Below, in pieces: positions 50,508 through 59,611 of a DNA stretch of 64,000 nucleotides; position 1 is the stretch's first letter; each line of letters starts with the position of its first letter. A model generated the notes under the pieces. The model worked only from the letters and a program-made list of their open reading frames with translations. It was not told the origin of the DNA and made no database searches. Position numbers and translations under genes: made by a program. The stretch comes from Eubacterium sp. 1001713B170207_170306_E7 (lineage in GTDB: Bacteria; Bacillota; Clostridia; Eubacteriales; Eubacteriaceae): assembly GCF_015547515.1 (NCBI RefSeq), contig NZ_JADMVE010000005.1, positions 1-64,000 on the forward strand, written 5' to 3'.

Positions 50508-50554
50508 TTTTCTCTCCTTACTTTTAATTCCTGTTTTGCACAACTTAACAACAG

Positions 50555-51357
50555 TACGCGTCTCAGATACTGCTTCCCGCCGCCAGCAGGGCAGGGGATG
50601 GCTCCTCCCACTGCACACGCGGTTTTGCCGCTGGCTTTTTCAGAAAGCTTCTGATGTTCTTTTCTTCTTCCATTCTCAAACAAAAGACCGCTTCTTTCTG
50701 TCGCTCTGCCGTATATTTTTCTCTCCATTCACTGGCTTCTTTTTCTCTTCCCAAAAGCGTATAAATTTCCTCTGTTTTTTTATAGAGGGTCTCCCTCGCA
50801 AAAAAGCAGGCGGGCTTTTCGTCTATCATGTCAATGGCGTCAATCCCCTGGGCGCAAATCGACAGGGCTTTTCCGTAATCCCTGAAAGGCCCGGAGCAGT
50901 AATGAGAAGCATAGTCCGACCAATTCCAGACATTTGTTTTTTCTTTTTTTATAATCTTCTGATAAAGCGCCTCGCCTTTACGGCTGTCCCCGGTACAGTA
51001 AAAAAGCTCAGCTAAATTGCGCTGGTACTGTACGGCTTTTACAGGGTTGGGCCTGCCGCAAAAGCGCTCTAACATGGTTGTACAAAAATGAAACCTCTCA
51101 TCCGCCCTTTTCGCCTTTGAATATAAAAAAACCTCCTCAAAATCGACAATCCAGTTTCTGGGATTAATATATGGCCCCAATTCGACAGATCTTCGAAAAC
51201 AGGCCGAAAAATTATGCTGCTTCATATTTCTGTTTTCAGATACTGCCTCGATCCAGACTGGGTACCAGATATCAATGGCTTTTTCAGGAATCCTTTCATA
51301 CCGGTATCCCCGCCCGATTTCCCATAAAAATCTTCTTGTTTCCGCTTCTGTGAACAT
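50555..51357 (-). pseudogene. frameshifted paralogue of the SEC-C protein
   Basis: From the ATG at 51357 a 264-residue frame (to 50563) is alignable with the neighbouring gene from its first residues: MFTEAETRRFLWEIGRGYRYERIPEKAIDIWYPVW and later DERFHFCTTMLERF. It ends in a tail without SEC-C. In another frame at 50611-50555 a decayed SEC-C can be read, VGGAIPCPAGGGKQY against VGRNAPCPCGSGKKY. So a frameshift separated the zinc motif, which has since lost cysteines. The helical part may still be made. Confidence 0.72.
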
Positions 51358-51550
51358 CTTAAATCCCCTTGCTTTTGTAATGGTTTAATCTTAGCACAGG
51401 ATAGAATAAAAGTAAATCATTTTACATAAAAAATTATTTTTCTTAAAAATAATTATGTTTTGTTTTTAACAATCTTTCTTCTTATTTCTTCGTACTCTGC
51501 CATTGTCAGCCGCTTTTCTTTATGATATGCTTTTCATACGGAGGTGTGAC

Positions 51551-52447
51551 ATGAGCTATGACACTAAAAAAATGAAAAAACGGATGCTTATCACGCGGCT
51601 TATCCTGGCTGTGATTCTCACAGCATTTTTTATCTATTTCGTCTATCAGGTAGCTTTAGAGGACAAAGGCGACGCGCCTCAGCAGGCTTCAGCAGACGCA
51701 GAGGACACCTTTATGTCCTGGATGAAGGACAGCCTGTACAGCAGCAAAAATTATTCTATCCGCCTCTATCTGCCTGACGGCTTTCCTGAAAACACTCTGG
51801 ACTTTTCTTCTTTGGAGGCGCTGCCCTTCTGGAACTGGGTGAATGTTGTGGCAAAAGGCAATAGCGCTTCCCTTGACATCGCAGTGGACCGGCTGCATAA
51901 AACCGCCGCCTTCAACAGCGGCGGAGAATACCGGTTTCTGTCCATTAAGGACGGTCAGGTCTTGTTCAGTCTGCCTCAGGGGGACGGCAGCTACAATACA
52001 CTGCAAACCAATGATCCAGAAACGCTGCACGCCATTGACGGTATCCTGTTTTTAAATGATCCTGAGTTTTTTAAAGCCTATGGAAAAACAATCCTGATGC
52101 CCGAGCCCAGCCCCGTCAACGCTTCAAAACCGGTTACCCTTGAGCGTACCGTAAAAAGCGAGGACTTTTACAGCCCCTTTCTGCAAAACAGCGGCAGAGT
52201 GCTGGAAGGACGTGACAGCTTAAAAGCAGACTGGACCTACGGTGACTATCCTGAAAAGTCTCTGACCATTTCCGGAAATTTCTCTTACTATCTGGATACA
52301 GTCAACGCGCTTTTAAACAACCTGCCCTTTGAGGATGCGAACCACTTCCGGTGGCCAGGCAGTATTTCCACAGCGCCGCCGCAGTGCCACATACAGATTA
52401 CTTACAGCCAGATCAACCATACAGGCCCCATTGAACATGATTTTTAG
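51551..52447 (+). CDS. membrane-anchored extracytoplasmic protein, unknown function
   Basis: The ATG at 51551, with GGAGGTG upstream, gives 298 residues. A basic start (MSYDTKKMKKR) and one hydrophobic helix (about 13-33) anchor the protein, and the remaining ~260 residues should lie outside the cell. That part is mixed alpha/beta with no cysteine and no motif I recognise (SLYSSKNYSIRLYLPDGFPENTL, DYPEKSLTISGNFSYYLD). It appears monocistronic. The 51358-51550 region should hold its promoter. Confidence 0.75.
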   Translation: MSYDTKKMKKRMLITRLILAVILTAFFIYFVYQVALEDKGDAPQQASADAEDTFMSWMKDSLYSSKNYSIRLYLPDGFPENTLDFSSLEALPFWNWVNVVAKGNSASLDIAVDRLHKTAAFNSGGEYRFLSIKDGQVLFSLPQGDGSYNTLQTNDPETLHAIDGILFLNDPEFFKAYGKTILMPEPSPVNASKPVTLERTVKSEDFYSPFLQNSGRVLEGRDSLKADWTYGDYPEKSLTISGNFSYYLDTVNALLNNLPFEDANHFRWPGSISTAPPQCHIQITYSQINHTGPIEHDF

Positions 52448-52451
52448 CCAA

Positions 52452-52489
52452 TAAAAAAAGCTCCGCCTGACCGCGAAGCTTTTTATTTT
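52452..52489. terminator. bidirectional terminator
   Basis: AAAAAGCTCCGC pairs with GCGAAGCTTTTT, with one mismatch, and the loop is CTGACC. It lies between the convergent anchored-protein gene and the diguanylate cyclase gene. Confidence 0.78.
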
Positions 52490-54368
52490 ATTCCTTTTTA
52501 AAATAAATGAACTGGTTCTTTCCGTGGGCCTTTGCAAAGTACAGCGCCTGATCGGCGTTGCCCAGAAGCTCTTTATAGGTCGTTCCGTTTTCCGGGAACA
52601 GGGCAATACCGATGCTGCCGGAAATGCTGTACTTTTTCTGCACCCCGACACGGCAGTTCTCAAAGATTTGGATGATCTCCTGCGCCTTTCTGGTCACCGC
52701 CTCTGTATCCTGAATATTCTTCATCAGCACGACAAACTCGTCGCCGCCGATTCTCCCCACAATATCGCTTTCTCTGAAAATACCGGAGATTTTTTTGGTA
52801 ACCTCCCGCAGCACACGGTCGCCGGAGATATGCCCAAAGGTATCGTTGACCTGCTTGAAATCATCCACGTCGATCATCAGCAGCCCGGCCTTCTGTTTGC
52901 CTTCGTTTTCCTTCATCCACTGCTGAATACGGCTTTCTGCCGCTCCCTTATTGAAGGTCTGGGTCAGAAAATCTTTTTCAGCCGCCGCCATCATCTTTTC
53001 CTTTTCCTGCATCTCCTCATCGATATCCATGAGGATACCGACCCCTCTGCTGGGCTCTCCGTTTTCGTCAACAATCAGGCTGACCCGTGACCGGCACCAC
53101 ATTGGGCAGCGGCGGCTGTCATACACCCGGAACTCACCCTCAGCATAGGGCTCGCCATCGGCAATTTTCCTGTAGGTCTGCAAAAACACTTCCACATCAC
53201 TTTCAGGTATGCCCTGACACTCGACGACCGCCTCGGGGAAACGCTCCACAGGAGACTCAAAGCCAAACTTCTGCCTGAACATATCCGAGTGGTAAATGTG
53301 CCCGGTTTTTATATCCCACTCAAAAATAATATCTTTCGACTGGGCCATCACGATTTCATAACGGCGTTCATTGGTTTCGAGCTCCCGGTGGGTTTTCCGG
53401 AGCTCCTCATTTTTGCGTTTCTGGATTCCAAGAACGTAGAGGCTGAGCACGATAAATACACCAAAGAGAATGCAGCAGAAAACCGCCGCCTGCATGACCA
53501 GCCCGGTCGCCTTGCTCTCGATCACCTCGTTTGGCACCACTGAAAGCAGATACCAGTCATTGATGCCCACCGGCAGGTAACGCATGATGCGCTTAGTACC
53601 GTTCCACACATAGTCAACACTGCCGCTTTTTCCCTCCAGCATATTGATCTGCATGGTCTGAAGGGCAAAGGGATCCTCAAAGTAGGAATCCTCGAAATCG
53701 GTGTTTATATCTTTCAATGTCCGGTCCGCGTTCTCATTATTTGAGGTGACAAAAACCTCGCCGTTACGCCTGGTCAGGTAGGCGTAGCCCTTGCCGTCAA
53801 AGGTGTCGACGTTCAAAAGCTCTGTCAGGTCGGTCAGATAGTACCGCCCCATGATCACGCCAATGACCGCGTTATCCCGGTAAATCGGGACAGCCAAGGC
53901 GATTGACTCCTCCGAATGATCCTCCGGCACTGTCGGGTTTGAGATAAACGGCACCCCGACTATGGCATACCGGAAATGCTCTTTATCCATTACCTCAAAG
54001 GTATAAACCTCATTGTCCATGATCTCATAGGCCGTTCCATCCGGCTCGACTACCGCCACATTTCTGAAATCAAGGGCTTCATCGATCTGCCGCAGAGACG
54101 TCATAATCGCATCGTCGTTCAAGGCCAGATCCGTCGCGCCAATGACTGCCGCCGCCGACTTGAGATTTTCGAGATCATCGTCAAATTTCTGCTTGATCAG
54201 GGCCGCGCTCTGGATTCCAACCTCCTCCAGATACTGGCCTGTTTCCTCCGAGACCTTTTTCTCAACGGATTTCACATATGTAAAAGAAACGCCAATGACA
54301 GCCAGAACCGTCACGATGGCAATGATACCATTGATCAGCTTCCCGGAATGCTTGTGCTTGTCTTTCAT
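52488..54368 (-). CDS. dCache-PAS-GGDEF diguanylate cyclase
   Basis: The ATG at 54368, with GAGG upstream, gives 626 residues. The N-terminal helix (about 11-30), an extracellular dCache-like sensor domain (about 40-270) and a second membrane helix (about 290-312) are followed by a coiled linker. A PAS domain (about 335-450, NERRYEIVMAQSKDIIFEWD) and a GGDEF domain (about 465-626) complete it. The motif is RIGGDEF, preceded at the right distance by RESD, the product-inhibition site. It should make c-di-GMP in response to an extracellular small molecule. Confidence 0.92.
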   Translation of the reverse strand: MKDKHKHSGKLINGIIAIVTVLAVIGVSFTYVKSVEKKVSEETGQYLEEVGIQSAALIKQKFDDDLENLKSAAAVIGATDLALNDDAIMTSLRQIDEALDFRNVAVVEPDGTAYEIMDNEVYTFEVMDKEHFRYAIVGVPFISNPTVPEDHSEESIALAVPIYRDNAVIGVIMGRYYLTDLTELLNVDTFDGKGYAYLTRRNGEVFVTSNNENADRTLKDINTDFEDSYFEDPFALQTMQINMLEGKSGSVDYVWNGTKRIMRYLPVGINDWYLLSVVPNEVIESKATGLVMQAAVFCCILFGVFIVLSLYVLGIQKRKNEELRKTHRELETNERRYEIVMAQSKDIIFEWDIKTGHIYHSDMFRQKFGFESPVERFPEAVVECQGIPESDVEVFLQTYRKIADGEPYAEGEFRVYDSRRCPMWCRSRVSLIVDENGEPSRGVGILMDIDEEMQEKEKMMAAAEKDFLTQTFNKGAAESRIQQWMKENEGKQKAGLLMIDVDDFKQVNDTFGHISGDRVLREVTKKISGIFRESDIVGRIGGDEFVVLMKNIQDTEAVTRKAQEIIQIFENCRVGVQKKYSISGSIGIALFPENGTTYKELLGNADQALYFAKAHGKNQFIYFKKE

Positions 54369-54425
54369 CCTAACGCCTCGTTTTTCCAATCTTGTTATCT
54401 GATAACTTCAAGTATATCGGAAGTC

Positions 54426-55940
54426 CTATTGTAAGTCAATGACTGGCAAAATTCTATTCGTCTTTCTCTCGCTCAGCAACATATTTTTCAGCTGTCTGAT
54501 AACAGATTCTTTTTCTCTTTCAACCGCCGGTATCGAATACCAGTACTTTTCAGCATAAACATAAAAAGCTGTGCAAATGGAGGGTTCATCCATAATAACA
54601 GACGAGTCGTCATCTATCTCCTGATTGATAATGACCGGTCCATTTTCATTCAGCCACAGGTTCAAACCATCAAGAAGATTTTCCTGGCCGCTTCGATAAA
54701 AAGCTGCTTTAAAGTTGGGGAAAGTAACCAGCAGCCATATTAAATACTCAATTTGTCTGTAAACGTCCTGTTTATCCACAACAATTTTTCTTCCCGTTAT
54801 CAATGTCATTTCGTGAAATTCTGTCCCTTCGCTGTGCAGTCCCTGTATTAAAGCTTCTTTATTAATTAACATGCAATATTTAAAATTGCCAAGATCATCA
54901 GAGAATTTTTTATGATGTGTTTTATAAATTTCATATAACGCTCTCTTTTCTCTTTCTTCTATATTATTTTTTGTTAAAAGCTGCTGAAAATTCCGACTGG
55001 TTGTAATAAGCGAAAACGGCATCTTGGTCTTGACATAGGTATTGCCCAATTTATAAGGAAGCTTTTTAAGCAGTTCCCTGATCTCCTGATGGTGGATCAC
55101 TTCATGGGATTTTTTGCAAAGCATATAGGCCGATTTAATCAATTCTTCATAATGCCTGACGGTTGGATAATCCGTATACATATGCGTGATATCCTTCTGG
55201 GTGATCTCGTCTGCAGTGATTTTTACCAGCGCCATCTTATTCTTTAAAACGACAATGTTATGTTTATATAAAAGCTGCGAGTACACCGGATAATACAGAT
55301 ACTGAACATTGCCGGTAAGCAGCATCGGGAGACGGTAAAGCAGGGTGTTAATCAGATAGTCAATGCTGTGATTCAGCGAAATTAAAAAAACAATCCGGTG
55401 GCCCTTTTCTGCAATTTTCAGATATTGCTTTTTCCATTCTTTAAAGAACTCGGTATCTTCTGACTGCCAGCTGTAATGCTCTGTCCAGTCCAGTACAAAA
55501 ACATCTTGTGCTGTTTTTTCCAATAAAACGGACTGAATCAATTCCTGTGCCGCCTTTCTGCGGCCTGTTTTCCCCTGAAAAATCTTAACCTTTGTTGTGT
55601 AGACCGTCTTATCTGTAAAGCTGCTGTTCGTATCATTTTCTTCAACAAGCCAACGCTTAAGGAGCACAGGCAATCCGTCTGCTTCTGTCATTTCTGTTGT
55701 CTGGCCCGCTTCCAGGAGCACACTTTTAACCGAAGCGTAATTTGACCTTTTGTCCAACATGATAAAAAACTCAATAATTTCATCACATATTTCAGAATTT
55801 GTATTAAGCTTTCGCTTTCCTGTTTTCAACTTGCTGATTAATGAGGTATCCACATGAAGATAATTGGCTAACTCCATTCCTTTTACATGAAATATGTCCA
55901 TCAAATAACCCAAGCGCGATAATTCCTGATTCGTTTCCAT
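54426..55940 (-). CDS. large HTH (Cro/CI-type) regulator of the UROD-DASS module
   Basis: The ATG at 55940, with AAAGGAGG upstream, gives 504 residues. Only the first ~70 are recognisable, as a Cro/CI-like HTH (RLGYLMDIFHVKGMELANYLHVDTSLISKLKTGKRKL). The remaining ~430 have no clear family and include a WLVEENDTN, FVLDWTEHYSW and LISLNHSIDYLINTLLYRL stretch. It lies divergent to a truncated DASS gene and near a UROD-like gene. A TGTCAATTT dyad occurs upstream of both and is a plausible binding site. AT-rich compared with the chromosome around it. Confidence 0.78.
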   Translation of the reverse strand: METNQELSRLGYLMDIFHVKGMELANYLHVDTSLISKLKTGKRKLNTNSEICDEIIEFFIMLDKRSNYASVKSVLLEAGQTTEMTEADGLPVLLKRWLVEENDTNSSFTDKTVYTTKVKIFQGKTGRRKAAQELIQSVLLEKTAQDVFVLDWTEHYSWQSEDTEFFKEWKKQYLKIAEKGHRIVFLISLNHSIDYLINTLLYRLPMLLTGNVQYLYYPVYSQLLYKHNIVVLKNKMALVKITADEITQKDITHMYTDYPTVRHYEELIKSAYMLCKKSHEVIHHQEIRELLKKLPYKLGNTYVKTKMPFSLITTSRNFQQLLTKNNIEEREKRALYEIYKTHHKKFSDDLGNFKYCMLINKEALIQGLHSEGTEFHEMTLITGRKIVVDKQDVYRQIEYLIWLLVTFPNFKAAFYRSGQENLLDGLNLWLNENGPVIINQEIDDDSSVIMDEPSICTAFYVYAEKYWYSIPAVEREKESVIRQLKNMLLSERKTNRILPVIDLQ

Positions 55941-55964
55941 TAGTCCTCCTTTGCTCTGGTGCAC

Positions 55965-56005
55965 TGTCAATTTGTCCACAAACTGTCAATTTTTAGAAAT
56001 TGACA
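55965..56005. promoter_or_regulatory. repeated TGTCAATTT operator-like elements
   Basis: TGTCAATTT occurs at 55965-55973 and 55984-55992. The latter pairs with AAATTGACA (55997-56005) as a perfect 9+9 dyad with a 4-base centre. The elements lie just upstream of the large HTH regulator start and 15 bases before the -35 of the divergent truncated transporter. Confidence 0.68.
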
Positions 56006-56020
56006 ATTCCATCCTGTACA

Positions 56021-56049
56021 TTGACGATTTTTAAGCTTCTTTGTAAAAT
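56021..56049 (+). promoter_or_regulatory. promoter of the truncated DASS gene
   Basis: TTGACG (56021-56026), a 17-base spacer and TAAAAT (56044-56049), 57 bases upstream of the ATG. AAGGAGAGGT then precedes the start, so expression signals of the broken gene appear intact. Confidence 0.6.
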
Positions 56050-56105
56050 CAAATTAAAGTACGAATATGCGGCAGCCTGCTATATGCCATTTTAAGGAGA
56101 GGTAA

Positions 56106-56453
56106 ATGAATACGCTATTTACGTTAAAAAAACATTTCACAGCTGTTAACAAAGAAAAATGGTCCTGGTTTGTGACGCTTCTTGTTCCAACGCTTATAAT
56201 GCTGATACCTCAAAATGAAGTGTTTACTCATGAGATAAAGACCTTCTCAGCCATTACTTTGGCGGCGATTTTTATCTTTGCCTTTGGTTATATTCCGCAG
56301 CTCATTACCGGGCTCATTTTACCTATATTTTATAATATCACAAATCTTGCCCCCACAGAGGTGGTATTTTCTCCCTGGACAAGCACGGTACCGTGGATGT
56401 TTATGGGTGGCACATTATTCCCTGTGTATAGGTACTCAATTAATTGGATTTAA
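56106..56453 (+). pseudogene. truncated DASS/SLC13-type transporter (N-terminal fragment)
   Basis: The 115-residue frame matches the first ~100 residues of the complete DASS gene 2 kb downstream: VPTLIMLIPQNEVFTHEIKTFSAITLAAIFIFAF against the corresponding VMLIPVQGIF...LRTFSAITLTAILLFAF, and TVPWMFMGG against NIPWMFMGG. Resemblance stops after FMGGTL. The tail is unrelated and ends at a stop. The following ~150 bases show no further transporter sequence in any frame. It is a broken paralogue, by deletion or recombination. Confidence 0.8.
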
Positions 56454-56596
56454 CACTCTAACCGTTTATTTCAAATGTATCAACCCCGCGCCAGGTGTTT
56501 TTTCTTACGAATCTACAAGTCTGCTCTTTATATTTTCTTTTGTTTTCTATCCCGTATTGACATCCAATCGACCGGACTTAATATTTTTGAATACGC

Positions 56597-56629
56597 TGTC
56601 AATTAAGTGTCAACTGCTGTAAATTGACA
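56597..56629. promoter_or_regulatory. second set of TGTCAATT operator-like elements
   Basis: TGTCAATTA (56597-56605), TGTCAAC (56608-56614) and AAATTGACA (56621-56629) repeat the motif found before the HTH regulator. Here they lie just upstream of the UROD-like gene's promoter. The 56454-56741 region holds no gene. Confidence 0.62.
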
Positions 56630-56644
56630 AGTCGCCCAAACCCG

Positions 56645-56674
56645 TTGATTCGTAATTAAAAGATAATATATAAT
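56645..56674 (+). promoter_or_regulatory. promoter of the UROD-like/DASS operon
   Basis: TTGATT (56645-56650), an 18-base spacer and TATAAT (56669-56674), 67 bases before the ATG at 56742 and 15 bases after the operator-like repeats. Confidence 0.65.
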
Positions 56675-56741
56675 TCTCTCAAGCCATTGCAATGGAAAAC
56701 AAGTTTAAACAAAAAATATTTGAATATGCGAGGATAACAAA

Positions 56742-58127
56742 ATGAGTGATCAAACAATGACAAATGCCCAGGCAAAAAAAGCGGAAAGAACAAAATTATT
56801 TGAAGATGTATATAGCGGAATAATCCCAAAGCGCGTGCCCATCAAAGCTTCGATGACGCTTGAAGCCGCATTAGAGTATTCCGGATTCCCCGTTGGTAAA
56901 ACACTTTGGGATCTCGATCCTGAAAGTGTAGCCAAGGCTATGGACCGTGTCTGTGCATTTATCCCATCCGACACGCCGGCGGTGGGCGGCATTTTAAAAA
57001 ATCCCGCTGTCTTTAAGCTTCTTGGCTCAAAGGGCTACTCAATGGGCCAAACTGGTTGTATGCAGCATATTGATCTCGAAACATTAAAAGCAGATGAATA
57101 TGATGCTTTTATAGAGGATCCTTATACTTTTATTATTACAAAATCTCTGCCACGTATTTTCAAAAATTTAGATACTGACTCTCCGCGTGCCGGTATGGCT
57201 TTAGCTGAAGCAATGAAAGCCTTTTATGATCATCAGATAAAATTCAATTCTATAAAAGCGCCTGTTTTCAAAAAATATGGTTACTACACGCCGCCTGCAG
57301 ATTCCTGCACGCTATGCCAGGCATCCTTTGATCTTATCGGAGATTTTCTGAGAGGCGTTAAAGGTATTTATATGGATGTTCGACAACGACCCGAAAAAAT
57401 CATGGCGGCCTGTGAAGCAATGCTCCCGATGCAGATAAAAAGGGGCCTTCCCGCAAAAGTCAATAAGCTGGGCGAGGTCTTCATGCCTTTGCACCTTGGA
57501 ACGTATTTAAGAAAAAAAGATTTTGAAAAAATATACTGGCCTACTTTCTCGAAATTTATTCATATCATGGCCGAACACGGACAAACCGCTTCACTATTTT
57601 GTGAGCATGACTGGATGCGCTATCTGGATTTACTTCAAGATCTTCCAGAAAATACAAGGATTCAATTTGAATACGGCGATCCCAAAATTATAAAAGAAAA
57701 GCTCGGAAAAAAATTTATTATTTCGGGTTTATACCCCATCACGCTTACCAAAACAGGAACTAAACAAGAGTGCATTGATAAAGCCAAAGAGATGGTGGAT
57801 ATCCTTGCTCCAGGCGGAAGATATATTTTTGATTTCGATAAAAGCGCTCTGTCTTTAGATACAGTCAACATCGAAAATTATGCCGCTATAATTCAATATA
57901 TTGCGGAAAATACTTGGTATCCAAATGCAGGAGAATCCGTTAAAACAGTCAATGCAGATAATTACCCTAAACCAGATACCACTGTCGGATCCTTTGACTC
58001 TCCACTTTATACTAATTGGAAAAATGTGAAAAAAAATGAAGTAGAAGACAAATTGGCAGATACGATCACTCCGACGCTCCAATCCTATGAAGACATGCTA
58101 TATCGAATGATCTTTACGATTATTTAA
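56742..58127 (+). CDS. uroporphyrinogen-decarboxylase-like methyltransferase family protein (module 4)
   Basis: The 461-residue UROD-superfamily protein is related to that of module 1 over the C-terminal half (PLHLGTYLRKKDFEKIYWPTF against PLHLPTYLKPKDFEKYYLPHL; LAPGGRYIFDFDKSALS). It has a longer N-terminus and a C-terminal extension (about 395-461). SLFCEHDWMRYLDLLQDLP contains Cys and His where MtaA-type proteins bind zinc. It is therefore a candidate corrinoid-dependent methyltransferase for an O- or S-methyl compound. It is co-transcribed with a DASS transporter. Substrate unknown; AT-rich. Confidence 0.8.
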   Translation: MSDQTMTNAQAKKAERTKLFEDVYSGIIPKRVPIKASMTLEAALEYSGFPVGKTLWDLDPESVAKAMDRVCAFIPSDTPAVGGILKNPAVFKLLGSKGYSMGQTGCMQHIDLETLKADEYDAFIEDPYTFIITKSLPRIFKNLDTDSPRAGMALAEAMKAFYDHQIKFNSIKAPVFKKYGYYTPPADSCTLCQASFDLIGDFLRGVKGIYMDVRQRPEKIMAACEAMLPMQIKRGLPAKVNKLGEVFMPLHLGTYLRKKDFEKIYWPTFSKFIHIMAEHGQTASLFCEHDWMRYLDLLQDLPENTRIQFEYGDPKIIKEKLGKKFIISGLYPITLTKTGTKQECIDKAKEMVDILAPGGRYIFDFDKSALSLDTVNIENYAAIIQYIAENTWYPNAGESVKTVNADNYPKPDTTVGSFDSPLYTNWKNVKKNEVEDKLADTITPTLQSYEDMLYRMIFTII

Positions 58128-58143
58128 ACCCGGAGGTATTATT

Positions 58144-59529
58144 ATGAACGATACTGCTCCATCGAAAATGGATCGTAAAACTTTAGTCATGTGGATCTTC
58201 GTTGTTGCGGCACCCATTATTGTTATGTTGATACCAGTACAAGGGATCTTTACGCCTCAGCTCCGTACTTTTTCAGCAATTACCCTTACCGCTATTCTGC
58301 TTTTCGCCTTCAACATCTTGCCCAACTTTGTTGTGGCCATTATCCTGCCTGTTTCCTACATTCTTCTCGGTGTCGCCGCAGCAAATGTAGCCCTTGCAGC
58401 ATGGTTCAGCAATATCCCATGGATGTTCATGGGTGGTTTCTTGCTTGCCAATGTTCTGGAACGGGTAGGCCTGCTGAATCGTATAGCCTATTGGAGTATT
58501 ATTAAAACTGGCGGGACATACAGCGGTATCCTTTGGGGGCTTGCCGTTGTTGGCGTTATTTTAAATCTAATTGCTCCAGGTCAGGCATATATCCCTATGG
58601 CCGCCCTTTGCTTTGGCATCTGCAAAGCGCTTAATTTTGAAAAATCAAGGGAAAGCGCCGGCATTATGATGGGAGGGTTCTTTGCCTCATGGTTTCCAAC
58701 CTTCTTTCTCTATAATCCGACCTTTGCCATCATCCCATCTCTTGGAAAAGAAATTGCTCCAGTCCATATTACCTGGATTCAATACTTTTTAAACAACCTT
58801 CCTTTTGTTCTCTGGCTGGTTCTGTGTATCTTTATGGTGATTAAGCTCTGTAAACCTAAAACAATCATCAATATCAAGGATTATGCAAAAGATGAATATG
58901 CAAAACTTGGAAAAGTAACCAAGGATGAAAAAAAATCACTTATTGTCGTTGCGATTCTTTTTATCTTTCTCCTGACCAGTGATTTTCATAAGATTGACGT
59001 CGGGTGGGGATTTGCTCTCATCCCATTATTGTTTTTCTTCCCTGGTATTAATGTAGGTAAACCCGTGGATATTGGAAAGATCAATTTCACAATGATTATT
59101 TTCACCACAGCCTGCCTTTCTATCGGATATGCGGCCAATTCTCTCGGCGTAGGCCAGATTATGGCCAATGCTGTCCTTCCAATGCTGCAGGGTAAAAATG
59201 CCTTTTTCGTCATTGGCGCCGTTTGGGTTGTCTGCATTATCACTAAGATTTTTTTGACACCACTTGCAACTTATGCAACACTTACCGTTCCCCTGACACA
59301 AATCGCCATCAGTCTCGGGATTAGTCCATTGGTTATTTATTATACAATAAATGTCGCCACCACCGAAATCCTGTTCCCCTATCAATGGGCCCTTGTCCTT
59401 ATTTTCATGGGCTATAATCTGACCAGTGGCAAAGACTTTACCAGAATTTGGGGAACGAAGATGGTTTTGAGCTTTGTCTTTGTCCTTGCTATTGCTGTTC
59501 CTTACTGGATGCTCATTGGTTTAATTTAG
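58144..59529 (+). CDS. DASS/SLC13-family transporter
   Basis: The 461-residue membrane protein has about 11-12 hydrophobic segments of the divalent anion:Na+ symporter type. TFSAITLTAILLFAF and PWMFMGGFLLANVLERVGL lie in the first half. ATTEILFPYQWALVLIFMGYN near the end resembles the second SNT/SNA substrate-binding half. Such carriers bring in dicarboxylates, sulfonates or sulfate, so the partner UROD-like enzyme may use an anionic methylated compound. GGAGG lies 9 bases before the ATG, 16 bases after the enzyme gene. Confidence 0.87.
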   Translation: MNDTAPSKMDRKTLVMWIFVVAAPIIVMLIPVQGIFTPQLRTFSAITLTAILLFAFNILPNFVVAIILPVSYILLGVAAANVALAAWFSNIPWMFMGGFLLANVLERVGLLNRIAYWSIIKTGGTYSGILWGLAVVGVILNLIAPGQAYIPMAALCFGICKALNFEKSRESAGIMMGGFFASWFPTFFLYNPTFAIIPSLGKEIAPVHITWIQYFLNNLPFVLWLVLCIFMVIKLCKPKTIINIKDYAKDEYAKLGKVTKDEKKSLIVVAILFIFLLTSDFHKIDVGWGFALIPLLFFFPGINVGKPVDIGKINFTMIIFTTACLSIGYAANSLGVGQIMANAVLPMLQGKNAFFVIGAVWVVCIITKIFLTPLATYATLTVPLTQIAISLGISPLVIYYTINVATTEILFPYQWALVLIFMGYNLTSGKDFTRIWGTKMVLSFVFVLAIAVPYWMLIGLI

Positions 59530-59569
59530 ATTTCTATAAAAATCCTCCTGATTTTTATATCTTTTTATC

Positions 59570-59607
59570 AAAAAGGCCGGTCCCGCTTAAAGGACCGGCC
59601 CTTTTCT
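59570..59607. terminator. bidirectional terminator
   Basis: A perfect GGCCGGTCC / GGACCGGCC stem with an 8-base loop, A-run before and CTTTTC after. It separates the DASS operon from the convergent methyltransferase gene. Confidence 0.9.
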
Positions 59608-59611
59608 GTTT

